From: JAYVJH01 sp043777595
Lineage (GTDB): Bacteria; Bacteroidota; Bacteroidia; Cytophagales; Spirosomataceae
Direction of reading: 5' to 3'
Assembly: GCA_043777595.1 (NCBI GenBank)
Contig: JAYWHT010000077.1
Span: 1 to 64,000, forward strand
Length of the DNA stretch: 64,000 bases
Shown here: positions 6,691 to 15,789 of the stretch, piece by piece
How the letters are laid out: each line of letters starts with the position of its first letter
How positions within the stretch are numbered: the first letter of the stretch is position 1
Position numbers and translations under genes: made by a program
The notes under the pieces: model-generated
What the model was told of the DNA's origin: nothing
The model's database searches: none
The model's input: the letters and a program-made list of their open reading frames with translations, nothing else

Positions 6691-9600
6691 ATGAAACACC
6701 TTTCCTTTGCTCGCTGGTTAGTGGCCAGTATTATTGTTTTTTGTAGTCAATTTGCCTATTCACAACAGGTGATGATGCAGGGTTTTTATTGGCAATATCC
6801 CAAAACAGGTTGTGGTGCCAACTGGGCCAATGGTATTCAGGCTCAGGCAACCAATTTGGCGGCTTCGGGCTTTACCAACTATTGGTTTCCGCCTTTTGCT
6901 GGCAACGGCGATAAAAGCGGCGGCTACGACCCCCGTGATTTGTACATTGGCCCAAACAACAACAGTATGACGGCACTGGGGACAAAAGGTGATATTATAG
7001 CCATGACCACGGCTCTCCGCAATGCAGGTATATCGCCTGTGGGTGATATGGTCTATAACCACAGAGACGCTGGCCTGCCCGAAAAAAATGATGCCGTCAG
7101 AGATTACATCATGAACTATGCAGGTAACAACAACGGTAACTGCCCCGACGTAAATGGTACGGTTTCGACATACAAAAACCCATATCCGTCAGACCGTTAT
7201 CGTATGGTGATACCCATTGGAGGTAGTACGGGCCGAGGTGCGGGCGATTATTATTTTAATATGCAGTCTCGGTCAAATGGCTACGTTAGTCCTAATTTTG
7301 ACTATATGTTTCATGCTACAACCAAAAAAAAGGGGGGTAGTCGTTGGTCGCCAGTCGTTACGCCAGACGTAGATTTGACAGGCTCTGACATTACAACCCA
7401 AACAGCGCAGTTGGGGCGAAACTACAAAAACCGTATCGAGAGTGCAGGCGACAATGACGAATTTAAAGTAACCATTACAGCCGCTGACTTTAATGCTACT
7501 GGCGACTCGATTGTCTTTGAAGCCATTAACTTCAATGGCAATTATTCTGACCACCGCCCCTGGAAAATATGGTATGCAGGCCCAGGGACTGACATTGTGG
7601 GTAGTTTTTTTACTGAAACTTATACCAATTTCAACACTATGCCAAGCGGTGCTGGCGGCATGAACTGGACGAATTTTAGACCCAACTATACAGGTGGGCC
7701 AGAGGGTAACGTGGCCAGTACTTGCTTGGGGCCAGCCTACTCTCGACAAAGTATGGATTATTTTTATGACTTAGACCACAGCGTACCAAGCACCGAAACA
7801 GCTCTAATAGACTGGACAAAGTGGGCATGGGACGTATTGGGAGTGCGCTCGTTGAGAATGGACGCTATCAAGCACTTCGAGGCATCGTTTGTTGCTAAGT
7901 TAATCAATGCAATGGTGGCCTCGGGCCGCACGCCCGACTTGGCCGTTGGTGAATGGTATGGTAGCGAAAATCCCGCTCTTCAAAACTGGGTCAATACCGT
8001 AGTGGCTGGCCTAACACCCGCCGCCGCCGCTGCCGTCAAGCCCAAAGTGTTTGACTTTCCGCTTAGGTATGCACTCAAAAATGCTATCGACCAAGCCAAT
8101 TCAAGTTGGGACGCACGTGCCGCCTACAACGATGCACTCACCACGGGGCGAGGAATGTCGGGTTTTAATGTCGTTACGATGGTCAATAACCATGATTTTA
8201 GAGATGCCAACCGCACCTACGATGTATCGCTCGTACAAGACAACCCTATTTTGGGCTATGCTTATATATTAACTAACAATCAGTTGGGTGTGCCAACGGT
8301 ATTTTGGCCAGATTATTATGGCTACCCAAACCAATCTACAACAGGCGCCAACGGTTGCCCCGGTGATGCTTGGGAGTCAAACTATTTTCCGACTGCCGCC
8401 GCTCACCCTTGGGCTGGAACGGGTCTGAAATCCCAAATTGATCCCTTGATTAACGTCCTCAAAACATACATCAATGGTTCTACGAGTGCCGACTACCTAA
8501 ACAAAAACCAAAATCCAAGTATGGCCAGTTCTGACGGTACAGACTTCTTGACAGGCTCAACCCGTGGCAACCATACATTGGTCTATCAACTCAACGGAAC
8601 TGGCTCTGTGGCCGGCAAAGAAGTGATTGTAGCTATCAATTTTGATAAAACTGCACCACTCAGAGCCGACCACCGAGTAATAGTAGGCCGCAATGGCGTA
8701 TCGGCAGGAACAGTTTTTAGGAATATTTTGCGTGGTGGCGATGGTGGCACAACGCTCACAACCAGCAATAGCGTTCAGGCCGACAACCAGCTTTATATGG
8801 ATATACCAGCAGGTAGTTATGCCATTTTTGTACAAGAAACCTGCCCTTGTATTAGTAATTTGGTGGCCTCCAAAAATTCTGTTTGCTCAAATGCTACGTC
8901 AATCAACTTAACTGCCAATGCAACCGCTGCTCCTAATGTAAAATTTGTTTATTCTGCTACGCCACTGAGCAATCCTTATGTAGGTGGAACAAGTTTAGGA
9001 ACGGCTGCCGTAACAACTGGTATGGCTTCGATTAGTGGTGTTTCGTTGCCTACAACCAAAAGTACTTACTATGTGTATGCCATTCCTGAGCCACTACCTA
9101 CGGCTGGCTGTACGTCGGCTGCATTGACATTGGTAACTGTGGACGGCGGCAAAAACGAATGTGTTACTGCCATAACAGGCAACACAGTAACATTGGACGG
9201 AACGGCAGATGCCAGCTATACATTTATTACCGAAGACCCTTTTGTGATACCAACTGGTGGCTCAACGACAAGCTCTGACTTTGTAGGTGAGAGTGCCGCA
9301 CAGTACTTTTTTGATAGAACGGGCAATGGTGGTGCTGGTTTTCAGGGCGACTTAGGTGCGGGCTTTGCAGACATCAAAAACTTCCATGTTACTTACGATG
9401 CAACCTTTTTGTATCTCACGGTAACAGGTCCTAATATTTGCGATGACAATTTGGATTTGTTTATTGCCATTGATACCGACAACCTAACGGGGCCAACCCA
9501 AAAATTAGACCGTACCCAAGCACCATTCAACAAACGGGTCGATTTTGCAGGCTGGAAACCCGAGTATTTTATATCTTTTGAAAACCAAGGCTATGCCGAA

Positions 9601-11103
9601 CTCAGAGCGGCTGGTGGCGCAGCGGCTATTGCTACCGATGTAAACAACGCTGCCGAAGGTGCGGGAACTTTCGATTTTAGAAATAATTGTGCCAATAAAA
9701 GCATTGAGTTTAGAATACCATTGTCGCAAATTGGTGGTGCGCCCAATGCCAGTACAGGTGTACCGTTTAACTTCGCTATTTATACTACTTTCAATAACGA
9801 CGACTATGACGTTTTTGACTCCGCCCCAGGCAATGGAAACGGTGTAGTAAACGAGCAAATTGGTGATGTACCCTACGATGCCGACCATTGTGGCGGCTGC
9901 TCAGTAACAAACATAGACCCCGTAACAGGCACAACAGACTCAGGTTGTGGCAATACTGAGTCGGACGAAGGCAATGGGCCAGGCAACGGCACAGCTACCC
10001 GCCAGCCAGGCTCTGACAATACACTCGGAGATGTTGATACCATTGAAGGTTTTTATAGAATAACCAATATTGGTCAGTTGAACCCGATTACACCTACTAC
10101 TCTCACCAATTTTGAAATATGTAGCGGTACATCGGTCAATCTATTAACCAAAAATCCAACCGTCAATCAGGGTACTTGTGCAACAACGGCCAACCCTGCT
10201 GCTCTAACTTGGTACAGCGATGCCGCTTTGACCACTACAACTCCAACGACCGTGTCGCCAACTATGACTACGACTTATTATGTAGCCGAAGGTTGTTTTA
10301 AGGACAAAGCCTCGGTTCAAGTCATTGTCAATCCAAACCCTACGGCAACTACTGTTCTGAGTGATTGTATTTATACCGCAGCATCAGTTCCCAATGGCAC
10401 TCGCACACTTACTGTTACGGCAGCGGCGGGTACACCTGCATACAACTATACGCTCGATGCTACAGCACAGCCAACCAATGTGTTTAATATAGCCACAGGT
10501 ACACACAGTGTTACGGTACAAGACTCAAAAGGTTGTCAAGTAGTTATTCCTAATATTGTAGTAGCGGCTTGCGCTCAACCCGTTAGATTGGTGTTGTTTG
10601 AGGCAATAGTCGAAAACAACGACAGAGTAAAAATAAACTGGGCTACCGAAGACGAAGTAAACAATGACGTTTTTGAAGTGCAACGAAGCGGCGACCTCAA
10701 ATCATGGAAAACCCTCACAACCATCAAGGGCGCAGGCAATACCCGTGAGAAACTGATTTATACCCATACCGATATGGCACCTCTAACAGGCACGGGCTAT
10801 TATAGACTCAAACAAACAGATTTCGATAAATCGTTTAGTTATTCGGCCATCAAGGTAGCCATTATAACTGGCGACAGCATACGGGTATTTCCAAACCCTA
10901 CTACCGAAATATTGAGTATCGATGGCATCAAAGAGCCATCGGTCGTCAGTGTTATTGATATGCGAGGAGTTGTGGTAGAAACACTTTCTATAAAAAACAA
11001 CACCCAAATACCAATGCAAAAATACCCGTCTGGTAGCTACCTGGTTCAGATAAAAACCGATAGTGGCCAATCAAAAACATTTAAAGTACAGATTCAAAAC
11101 TAA
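6691..11103 (+). CDS. Secreted multidomain alpha-amylase with T9SS sorting domain
   Basis: A 1470-residue GH13 alpha-amylase predicted to hydrolyse alpha-1,4-glucan at the cell surface. A signal peptide spans residues 1-25. The four GH13 regions are visible: DMVYNH (119-124), RMDAIKHFE with nucleophile Asp391, GEWYG with acid/base Glu421, and NNHDF with His501 and Asp502. The segment between regions I and II is about 265 residues, far longer than usual, and seems to hold an extra beta domain. After the catalytic part come an Ig-like domain (about 710-810), a CBM9/DOMON-like beta domain (about 825-1130), another Ig-like segment and a T9SS type A sorting domain (last 80 residues, VFPNPT and a terminal KTFKVQIQN). 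It heads an apparent operon with the 45-residue peptide and a second T9SS protein. Confidence 0.92.
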   Translation: MKHLSFARWLVASIIVFCSQFAYSQQVMMQGFYWQYPKTGCGANWANGIQAQATNLAASGFTNYWFPPFAGNGDKSGGYDPRDLYIGPNNNSMTALGTKGDIIAMTTALRNAGISPVGDMVYNHRDAGLPEKNDAVRDYIMNYAGNNNGNCPDVNGTVSTYKNPYPSDRYRMVIPIGGSTGRGAGDYYFNMQSRSNGYVSPNFDYMFHATTKKKGGSRWSPVVTPDVDLTGSDITTQTAQLGRNYKNRIESAGDNDEFKVTITAADFNATGDSIVFEAINFNGNYSDHRPWKIWYAGPGTDIVGSFFTETYTNFNTMPSGAGGMNWTNFRPNYTGGPEGNVASTCLGPAYSRQSMDYFYDLDHSVPSTETALIDWTKWAWDVLGVRSLRMDAIKHFEASFVAKLINAMVASGRTPDLAVGEWYGSENPALQNWVNTVVAGLTPAAAAAVKPKVFDFPLRYALKNAIDQANSSWDARAAYNDALTTGRGMSGFNVVTMVNNHDFRDANRTYDVSLVQDNPILGYAYILTNNQLGVPTVFWPDYYGYPNQSTTGANGCPGDAWESNYFPTAAAHPWAGTGLKSQIDPLINVLKTYINGSTSADYLNKNQNPSMASSDGTDFLTGSTRGNHTLVYQLNGTGSVAGKEVIVAINFDKTAPLRADHRVIVGRNGVSAGTVFRNILRGGDGGTTLTTSNSVQADNQLYMDIPAGSYAIFVQETCPCISNLVASKNSVCSNATSINLTANATAAPNVKFVYSATPLSNPYVGGTSLGTAAVTTGMASISGVSLPTTKSTYYVYAIPEPLPTAGCTSAALTLVTVDGGKNECVTAITGNTVTLDGTADASYTFITEDPFVIPTGGSTTSSDFVGESAAQYFFDRTGNGGAGFQGDLGAGFADIKNFHVTYDATFLYLTVTGPNICDDNLDLFIAIDTDNLTGPTQKLDRTQAPFNKRVDFAGWKPEYFISFENQGYAELRAAGGAAAIATDVNNAAEGAGTFDFRNNCANKSIEFRIPLSQIGGAPNASTGVPFNFAIYTTFNNDDYDVFDSAPGNGNGVVNEQIGDVPYDADHCGGCSVTNIDPVTGTTDSGCGNTESDEGNGPGNGTATRQPGSDNTLGDVDTIEGFYRITNIGQLNPITPTTLTNFEICSGTSVNLLTKNPTVNQGTCATTANPAALTWYSDAALTTTTPTTVSPTMTTTYYVAEGCFKDKASVQVIVNPNPTATTVLSDCIYTAASVPNGTRTLTVTAAAGTPAYNYTLDATAQPTNVFNIATGTHSVTVQDSKGCQVVIPNIVVAACAQPVRLVLFEAIVENNDRVKINWATEDEVNNDVFEVQRSGDLKSWKTLTTIKGAGNTREKLIYTHTDMAPLTGTGYYRLKQTDFDKSFSYSAIKVAIITGDSIRVFPNPTTEILSIDGIKEPSVVSVIDMRGVVVETLSIKNNTQIPMQKYPSGSYLVQIKTDSGQSKTFKVQIQN

Positions 11104-11132
11104 TTTTTAACTTATTTTAATTTTATAATAAC

Positions 11133-11270
11133 ATGAACAAAATACAACAAATTGACAACAGTACAAAGAAAGTGTACCAAACCCCGCAACTCAAAAAAGT
11201 AGGCGAACTCAAAAAAATAACCCTCAAAGTAGGGTCTCTTACCGATGGAATGGTATCACGTAGTATGTAA
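11133..11270 (+). CDS. Small peptide with lasso-type RiPP leader motif
   Basis: A 45-residue reading frame sits between the amylase (29 bases upstream) and the next secreted protein (27 bases downstream), all on the same strand. Its sequence fits the lasso-peptide leader rule YxxPxLxxxGxxxxxT exactly: Tyr15, Pro18, Leu20, Gly24, Thr30. That Tyr-Pro motif is what the PqqD-like B1 protein recognises in lasso clusters. After Thr30 come 15 residues (LKVGSLTDGMVSRSM). If cleavage is two residues past the Thr-minus-2 rule, the core would start at Lys32 with Asp38 as residue 7. A core starting with Lys is not typical, so it may be a divergent family member. No B1, B2 protease or C cyclase gene lies in the window. 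The leader match is strong; a lasso product is unproven. Confidence 0.6.
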   Translation: MNKIQQIDNSTKKVYQTPQLKKVGELKKITLKVGSLTDGMVSRSM

Positions 11271-11297
11271 ATTTTTAACCCTAAAAAATTAAAGGAA

Positions 11298-12911
11298 ATG
11301 AAAAAATTTTTATTGATAAATATTTTGGGTTGTGTGTCAATCATAGCCCAAGCTCAACCATCGGCAACGCCAGCACCTGGTTATGTGTGGGTCAAAACAA
11401 CGGCTAACGCTACTTTTAATGGTGGCACGGGCTACACTGGCGGGGGTAATGGCAACCAAACAGCAAGCCCTTGCGGCAATACAGCCAACTGTGGTGTAAA
11501 CGATACCTCTTTTGGTTGGGCGAGCCAATGTAGCACCGTACCTTCTACAACAGTTGGCACACCTGGCAATAATTATATTCAGTCGCAGGTGTTTGGTAAT
11601 TTTGGCCAAACCAATGCCAATAATGCCGCCAATGCTGGCTTGTCGTTGAGTTGTAACCCTGCCACAGGCAACCCAAACTGGGCCAGCAGTACCAGCGAAA
11701 CCCGCCGAGTACAGCTAAACCAGTGGACTAACGCCAATCCTAACTCAGGCGTGGCCAATGGTGCAAGTTCTGGAACGGTTTTTTTGCCAGTAAGTTCTAA
11801 ATTAGAACTCTTAGACGATGGCGTAGGCAATGGTACAGGCGTGGGTGCTGATGAACTGCGTTTTACTACCATCGGCGGTAATGGCGGCCAGTGTTCGAGT
11901 TTTAAGATTGTAGCTACCTATGGTATGAGGCTAAATGTACCTGCCGCTGAGTTTGCAATCGTGAACGATGCCGTTATACCTACTCAAACGGTTACACAAG
12001 TACTGGGATTTTTTCCAGATGCTGGCTCGGGCAACTCATACAACGTTACCGATGGCGTTGCACACAATGCAGGTTGTGGGGGCATTACGGCAAGTGCCAA
12101 TTCGTGGTACTTCCCGAGTGGCAACCAAGCTGCTTTTGGTACTGGCGTCGGCACAACAAATACAGGAGCATCTGCTGGTAATTTGGGTGCAAAAGTATAT
12201 ACCAGTACATCAAATATTGGCCAAGCAGGTGGTACTTTCAATGTCGATTTTACGGCCTCAGCCAGCATCACAACAACCCGCGAGGGTGGCAACGCCGATG
12301 GGCGTGCTACTATGGGCCCAGGTTTGGGTGGCAAAGCTCGCTACACTGTTACTTATGACGTATGGCAGCTACAATTAAACCCGCAACCCGTCAAATTATC
12401 GAGTTTTAGTGCTACACAAGAAGGCAAAGCCATTGGTCTCAAATGGACAACAGACTCAGAAACGGCCAATGACTATTTTGCCGTTGAGCGTAGTGCCGAT
12501 GCCAAAGAATTTGGTACATTGGCACGTGTAACTGGCAAAAACACAACGACCGATGCCCAGTTTTATACTTACAAAGACGAAACACCTGTTTTGGGTATCA
12601 ACTACTACCGCCTGCGCCAAGTAGATGTAGGAGGCAAGTTTGAATATTCACGTATCATTGCCCTTTCGTTTGACGAGTCGGGTAAGCCTTTTGTGTTTCC
12701 AAATCCTGCTCATTCGTACCTGACATTTAGCTCAGTACAAAAAGACGCAGTTATAGAATTAGTTAATCTGCAAGGCAAAGTGTTGTATAGGGCAGTAGCT
12801 ATTGGCACAACGCACGACGTGGACGTGTCTGCCTTTGAAAGAGGCAACTACCTGAGCCGCATCACAACGGGCAACCAAGTGGCCGTGTCTAAGGTTCTGA
12901 TTTATCATTAG
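11298..12911 (+). CDS. Secreted Gly/Asn-rich protein with T9SS sorting domain
   Basis: A 537-residue exported protein of unknown function. Residues 1-20 are a signal peptide (cleaved after IAQAQ). The body (about 20-360) is rich in Gly, Asn, Ser, Thr and Ala with scattered cysteines, as in surface beta-helix or adhesin-like proteins. Residues about 365-455 form the Fn3-like module (PVKLSSFSA...NDYFAVERS...GINYYRLRQVD) that commonly precedes a T9SS type A sorting domain. The sorting domain occupies the last 75 residues (VFPNPAHSYLTFSS). An AAAGGAA tract 4 bases before the ATG is one of the better ribosome-binding sites in the window. Position makes it the third gene of the amylase operon. Confidence 0.75.
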   Translation: MKKFLLINILGCVSIIAQAQPSATPAPGYVWVKTTANATFNGGTGYTGGGNGNQTASPCGNTANCGVNDTSFGWASQCSTVPSTTVGTPGNNYIQSQVFGNFGQTNANNAANAGLSLSCNPATGNPNWASSTSETRRVQLNQWTNANPNSGVANGASSGTVFLPVSSKLELLDDGVGNGTGVGADELRFTTIGGNGGQCSSFKIVATYGMRLNVPAAEFAIVNDAVIPTQTVTQVLGFFPDAGSGNSYNVTDGVAHNAGCGGITASANSWYFPSGNQAAFGTGVGTTNTGASAGNLGAKVYTSTSNIGQAGGTFNVDFTASASITTTREGGNADGRATMGPGLGGKARYTVTYDVWQLQLNPQPVKLSSFSATQEGKAIGLKWTTDSETANDYFAVERSADAKEFGTLARVTGKNTTTDAQFYTYKDETPVLGINYYRLRQVDVGGKFEYSRIIALSFDESGKPFVFPNPAHSYLTFSSVQKDAVIELVNLQGKVLYRAVAIGTTHDVDVSAFERGNYLSRITTGNQVAVSKVLIYH

Positions 12912-12933
12912 CCCAAAAATACAAAATCGTACT

Positions 12934-13055
12934 AAGTAGTAATGTAGAATTATGAACGATTGAATAAGTATTTGATTTACGATGGTTTATCTGAATTTAT
13001 TGTCCTGTTTAAATTTGCTTAATCACAAAATTTTTCGTTATTCGTTTTTCACTAC
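12934..13055 (-). repeat. Intergenic repeat, copy B (inverted relative to copy A)
   Basis: About 122 bases related to the reverse complement of 4464-4605. The left block at about 12940-12970 contains TAATGTAGAATTATGAA, and the right block at 13036-13055 contains CGTTATTCGTTTTT followed by CACTAC. It begins 22 bases after the stop of the second T9SS protein, so copies A and B enclose the whole starch module. Confidence 0.6.
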
Positions 13056-13117
13056 CTAACAGATTTGCAGTGTTATATTTAACTCACGACACAAAACTAT
13101 AAACACACGACTATTTT

Positions 13118-13155
13118 AAAAGCCAGCCCAAACGCTATTGTTTCGGCTGGCTTTT
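13118..13155. terminator. Bidirectional terminator hairpin
   Basis: An 11-base perfect stem (arms 13118-13128 and 13145-13155, AAAAGCCAGCC and complement) with a 16-base loop lies between the plus-strand starch operon and the minus-strand barrel gene whose stop codon is at 13135. A/T tracts flank both sides, so it can work in either direction. Confidence 0.55.
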
Positions 13156-14268
13156 TAGCACATAGTTCAGCGTAAAATTAGGACTAAACGTAAAGCCACC
13201 ACCTATGCTGTTAGACTTATTGCCATCAAATGCAAGACTGCGATAGCTAACGTTGGCTAAACCAGCTTCTAAGATGAGATTATTGCCAATAAAATAAGCC
13301 AAACCCATACCGCCATCAAAGCCATAAATATTGTTTTTGATGTCTGTCGAAGAACCATTATTGTTTTTGGTCATTTGCTGCTCGTAGCTCAAACCAGCCG
13401 ACCAATAGGGTGAAAGCTGCCTGTTGCGGCTCAAATATTTTTTGACAAATGGCTGAAAATTAATAATTAAACTGTTGGTTTCGAGTTTTGGGGTTTCTGA
13501 AATATAGTTGTTTGTGCTGACACCAATACCCAAACCAACCAGCAAACCATTACCCACAAAACGCCCTACCGATACATTAAGACCGCTTGAATAACTACTG
13601 GCGATTTGCATACTTCTATTTGTTGAATTACCAGAAAAATACAACCCAGCCCCCAAGAGCCAGTTTCGAGTATTAGTTTGTTCAATAGCCAAGACTTTGC
13701 TGTTGAGTTTTTGAGGTTTTAATGAATAATTTAAGCCCATTTCTAATCCATAAAAACCAATCGGAAAAACGCTTGACGTTGTACCCAAAACAACCGATAT
13801 ACGTGGACTAACCAAATAGTTGAACCCTAACTGAAACTGTGGCAAAACTGCCCAACCGCTACTAATCCGCTTGCCATCAATGGTATTTTGAGAAGTCGAA
13901 AGTCGCAGACCAGCCCCTGCATAAGGATAGAGCCGTGGTATGGCCTTAAAATATTGCCGAGCAAACAAGCCTATCTGACTTGTGAGATTGTCGTTGCTGC
14001 TCGTACTCGAGTTGTTGGGCAATGTAGTTTTGATACGTTCTATCGACCCAGTGAGGCCAACTGATGCCCCAATCATTAGCCCATCTTTTATAAATTTGCC
14101 ATAGCTAATATTTAGATTGGGACTGAGGCGATTGTTAGTATAAACGCTACCACTCGAAAAATTCAAATTGTTGGCACTTGCAGTTCCCCAAATATAACTA
14201 TTCCCTTTTTCGATTTGGGCAAAGAGTGGAAAGGATATAAGCAATAAAAAAATCAATATTTTGTTCAT
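13135..14268 (-). CDS. Outer-membrane beta-barrel protein, unknown function
   Basis: An exported protein of about 377 residues. The start at 14268 puts a clean signal peptide (MNKILIFLLLISFPLFAQ) at the N-terminus; an in-frame ATG at 14280 would add only four residues. The body appears to contain two similar halves. Each has a GxxxxFxxxLNFSYGKF-like strand (NLNISYGKFIKDGLMIGASVG near 55-75 and NVSVGRFVGNGLLVGLGIG near 230-250), followed by a YxKAxxxLYPYAGxGL-like stretch. This internal duplication suggests two stacked 8-strand-like barrel modules. It ends NFTLNYVLKSQPKQ. It is last in the minus-strand run behind the two-component genes and has no assigned substrate. Confidence 0.65.
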   Translation of the reverse strand: MNKILIFLLLISFPLFAQIEKGNSYIWGTASANNLNFSSGSVYTNNRLSPNLNISYGKFIKDGLMIGASVGLTGSIERIKTTLPNNSSTSSNDNLTSQIGLFARQYFKAIPRLYPYAGAGLRLSTSQNTIDGKRISSGWAVLPQFQLGFNYLVSPRISVVLGTTSSVFPIGFYGLEMGLNYSLKPQKLNSKVLAIEQTNTRNWLLGAGLYFSGNSTNRSMQIASSYSSGLNVSVGRFVGNGLLVGLGIGVSTNNYISETPKLETNSLIINFQPFVKKYLSRNRQLSPYWSAGLSYEQQMTKNNNGSSTDIKNNIYGFDGGMGLAYFIGNNLILEAGLANVSYRSLAFDGNKSNSIGGGFTFSPNFTLNYVLKSQPKQ

Positions 14269-14335
14269 AGGTAGTTGCATATAAATAATGTTTTGATTTA
14301 TTTGAAATGTCTGATTGTTAATTACTTAGAATGTT

Positions 14336-14980
14336 TTACTTCAGCATTTTAGGCTCGGCTATGAGTGGTTCGTGAGGGGTAATGTCAAGTACTTTTTGTT
14401 GAGTATTTTCGGGTATTTGTAAGTCTATTTTCCAGTTCATCGAAGCCGCCAACTGGTACATCATCAGTTGTACTTGGTTGTTGGCAATACGGGGCAAGTC
14501 GCTGGTCATGGCTTTGTCGTTCATGGCTGCTTTGGCATCATTGAGCAGATTGGTGTAGTCGTCCTGATTAAAACGATTGAGCAAGCCGTTTTCGATGTCA
14601 TAAAACTTATAATCAGTATCAATCGACAAAATTTCGGCCTCTGGAAAGTACTCAATTATCATTTTATTAGTTTTTTCGTCAATTCTAAATTTCATTTTTC
14701 CAAAGTCAAAACCTACCATTACCTTGGCCTTGGCAATGACGAGTGCTTTTTTAGAATTATTGAACAAATACCACATTTTTTTGTCGTCTTTGTAGTCAAA
14801 TATTTCGGTAAAATAACCTTCGGCCATCACAACCTTGAATACCTTTTCGATGCGTTCCAGCAAAATTGTCGAAGAAGCGGTAATGGCTTTTTGCTGGCTC
14901 AATTTTTGCCCAACAACAAAATAGCCAATGCCACCACCAACGGCAAGCATCAAAATCGAAAAAAGTAATGTTGAAAACAT
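14336..14980 (-). CDS. DUF4230 domain membrane-anchored protein
   Basis: A protein of about 214 residues fitting the DUF4230 family of unknown function. An N-terminal membrane helix (MFSTLLFSILMLAVGGGIGYFVV) anchors an extracytoplasmic domain containing the family-like KVFKVVMAEGYFTEIFDY and KALVIAKAKVMVGFDF blocks and a C-terminal LPRIANNQVQLMMYQLAAS helix. The start at 14980 was chosen because the helix then begins at residue 1; an in-frame ATG at 15010 adds ten residues. It follows the 237-residue envelope protein on the same strand and is probably co-transcribed with it. Confidence 0.7.
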   Translation of the reverse strand: MFSTLLFSILMLAVGGGIGYFVVGQKLSQQKAITASSTILLERIEKVFKVVMAEGYFTEIFDYKDDKKMWYLFNNSKKALVIAKAKVMVGFDFGKMKFRIDEKTNKMIIEYFPEAEILSIDTDYKFYDIENGLLNRFNQDDYTNLLNDAKAAMNDKAMTSDLPRIANNQVQLMMYQLAASMNWKIDLQIPENTQQKVLDITPHEPLIAEPKMLK

Positions 14981-15051
14981 AATTAAATAATATAGCGTGA
15001 TAGACCACAAATTTAGTATTTATTTTCAAATAATATTTACCCAGATTGCCC

Positions 15052-15765
15052 TCAAAACGAAAATCCGAGCCTGAGTGTGAGGCGGTTAAAATCATCAACT
15101 ACATCGGGTAAAGTACGTCGCTCAGTAGTCGAACGCTGAAAACGATAACCTACACCCACCACAAAAGCCGTGCTTTGATGAAACAATAATTTTAGCCCCC
15201 CACCTATCGCAAAAGTAGCACCACCACGGTATTTAATATTTTCTACATCGTTTGATGTGGCATTGATAGAACGACCCGCCTCCACAAAATAAAAAGGAAT
15301 CTTAGTGCCTATTTGCCAAAAATCGCCTCTAACACTGAGTACTATTGGCACAAAAGTCTGTACTGCATACAAGTCGGCACCTATACCTACGCCCGTAAAT
15401 AGCCACTGATTGAAACGGTACCCGTTGGTGGTCTGAAAAGAAAAAGCAGAAGTAGTAACCCCATTTGAGGCACGATTGCTCATGGCCAGTGGCCCGAGTT
15501 CGGTGTAATGCTCAAACCCCCGATTTTTGTAACGAACGGCGGGGTCTTTGTATGGCTCATTGCTAAGTGAAGCCACCTCGTTGTTTTTAAAAACCCAAAG
15601 GCTACCGTCATAGGTTTCAATAGTCAAAGAACTGTCTTTGTTGTTTTTGGGGGCAATAATTTGACCTTTTATGACACTTCCAGTTTTGAGTTTTAGTACA
15701 TCACGAGTTTGGGAAATGGCTACCCGTCCAAGCAATAAAAAAATGATAAACAAGTAACGAATCAT
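15052..15765 (-). CDS. Exported envelope protein with beta-barrel-like C-terminus
   Basis: A 237-residue protein with a signal peptide (cleaved near AISQ, residue 19). A short N-terminal beta domain (DVLKLKTGSVIKGQI...SLWVFKNNEVASL, residues 22-68) resembles the small domain found at the start of many Bacteroidota envelope proteins that begin with a KxGxxxKGxI strand. The rest is amphipathic strands ending in FNRLTLRLGFSF, the aromatic terminus of an outer-membrane barrel. It begins 24 bases after the LytTR regulator gene, so it is probably in the same operon and could be its target or sensor partner. Substrate unknown. Confidence 0.65.
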   Translation of the reverse strand: MIRYLFIIFLLLGRVAISQTRDVLKLKTGSVIKGQIIAPKNNKDSSLTIETYDGSLWVFKNNEVASLSNEPYKDPAVRYKNRGFEHYTELGPLAMSNRASNGVTTSAFSFQTTNGYRFNQWLFTGVGIGADLYAVQTFVPIVLSVRGDFWQIGTKIPFYFVEAGRSINATSNDVENIKYRGGATFAIGGGLKLLFHQSTAFVVGVGYRFQRSTTERRTLPDVVDDFNRLTLRLGFSF

Positions 15766-15789
15766 AGATATTGAGATTTGAGAGGGGGG

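Noticed and set aside
7273..7749. 158-codon minus-strand frame within the amylase gene
   Set aside because: It lies wholly inside the GH13 domain; the amino acid content is that of an antisense shadow.
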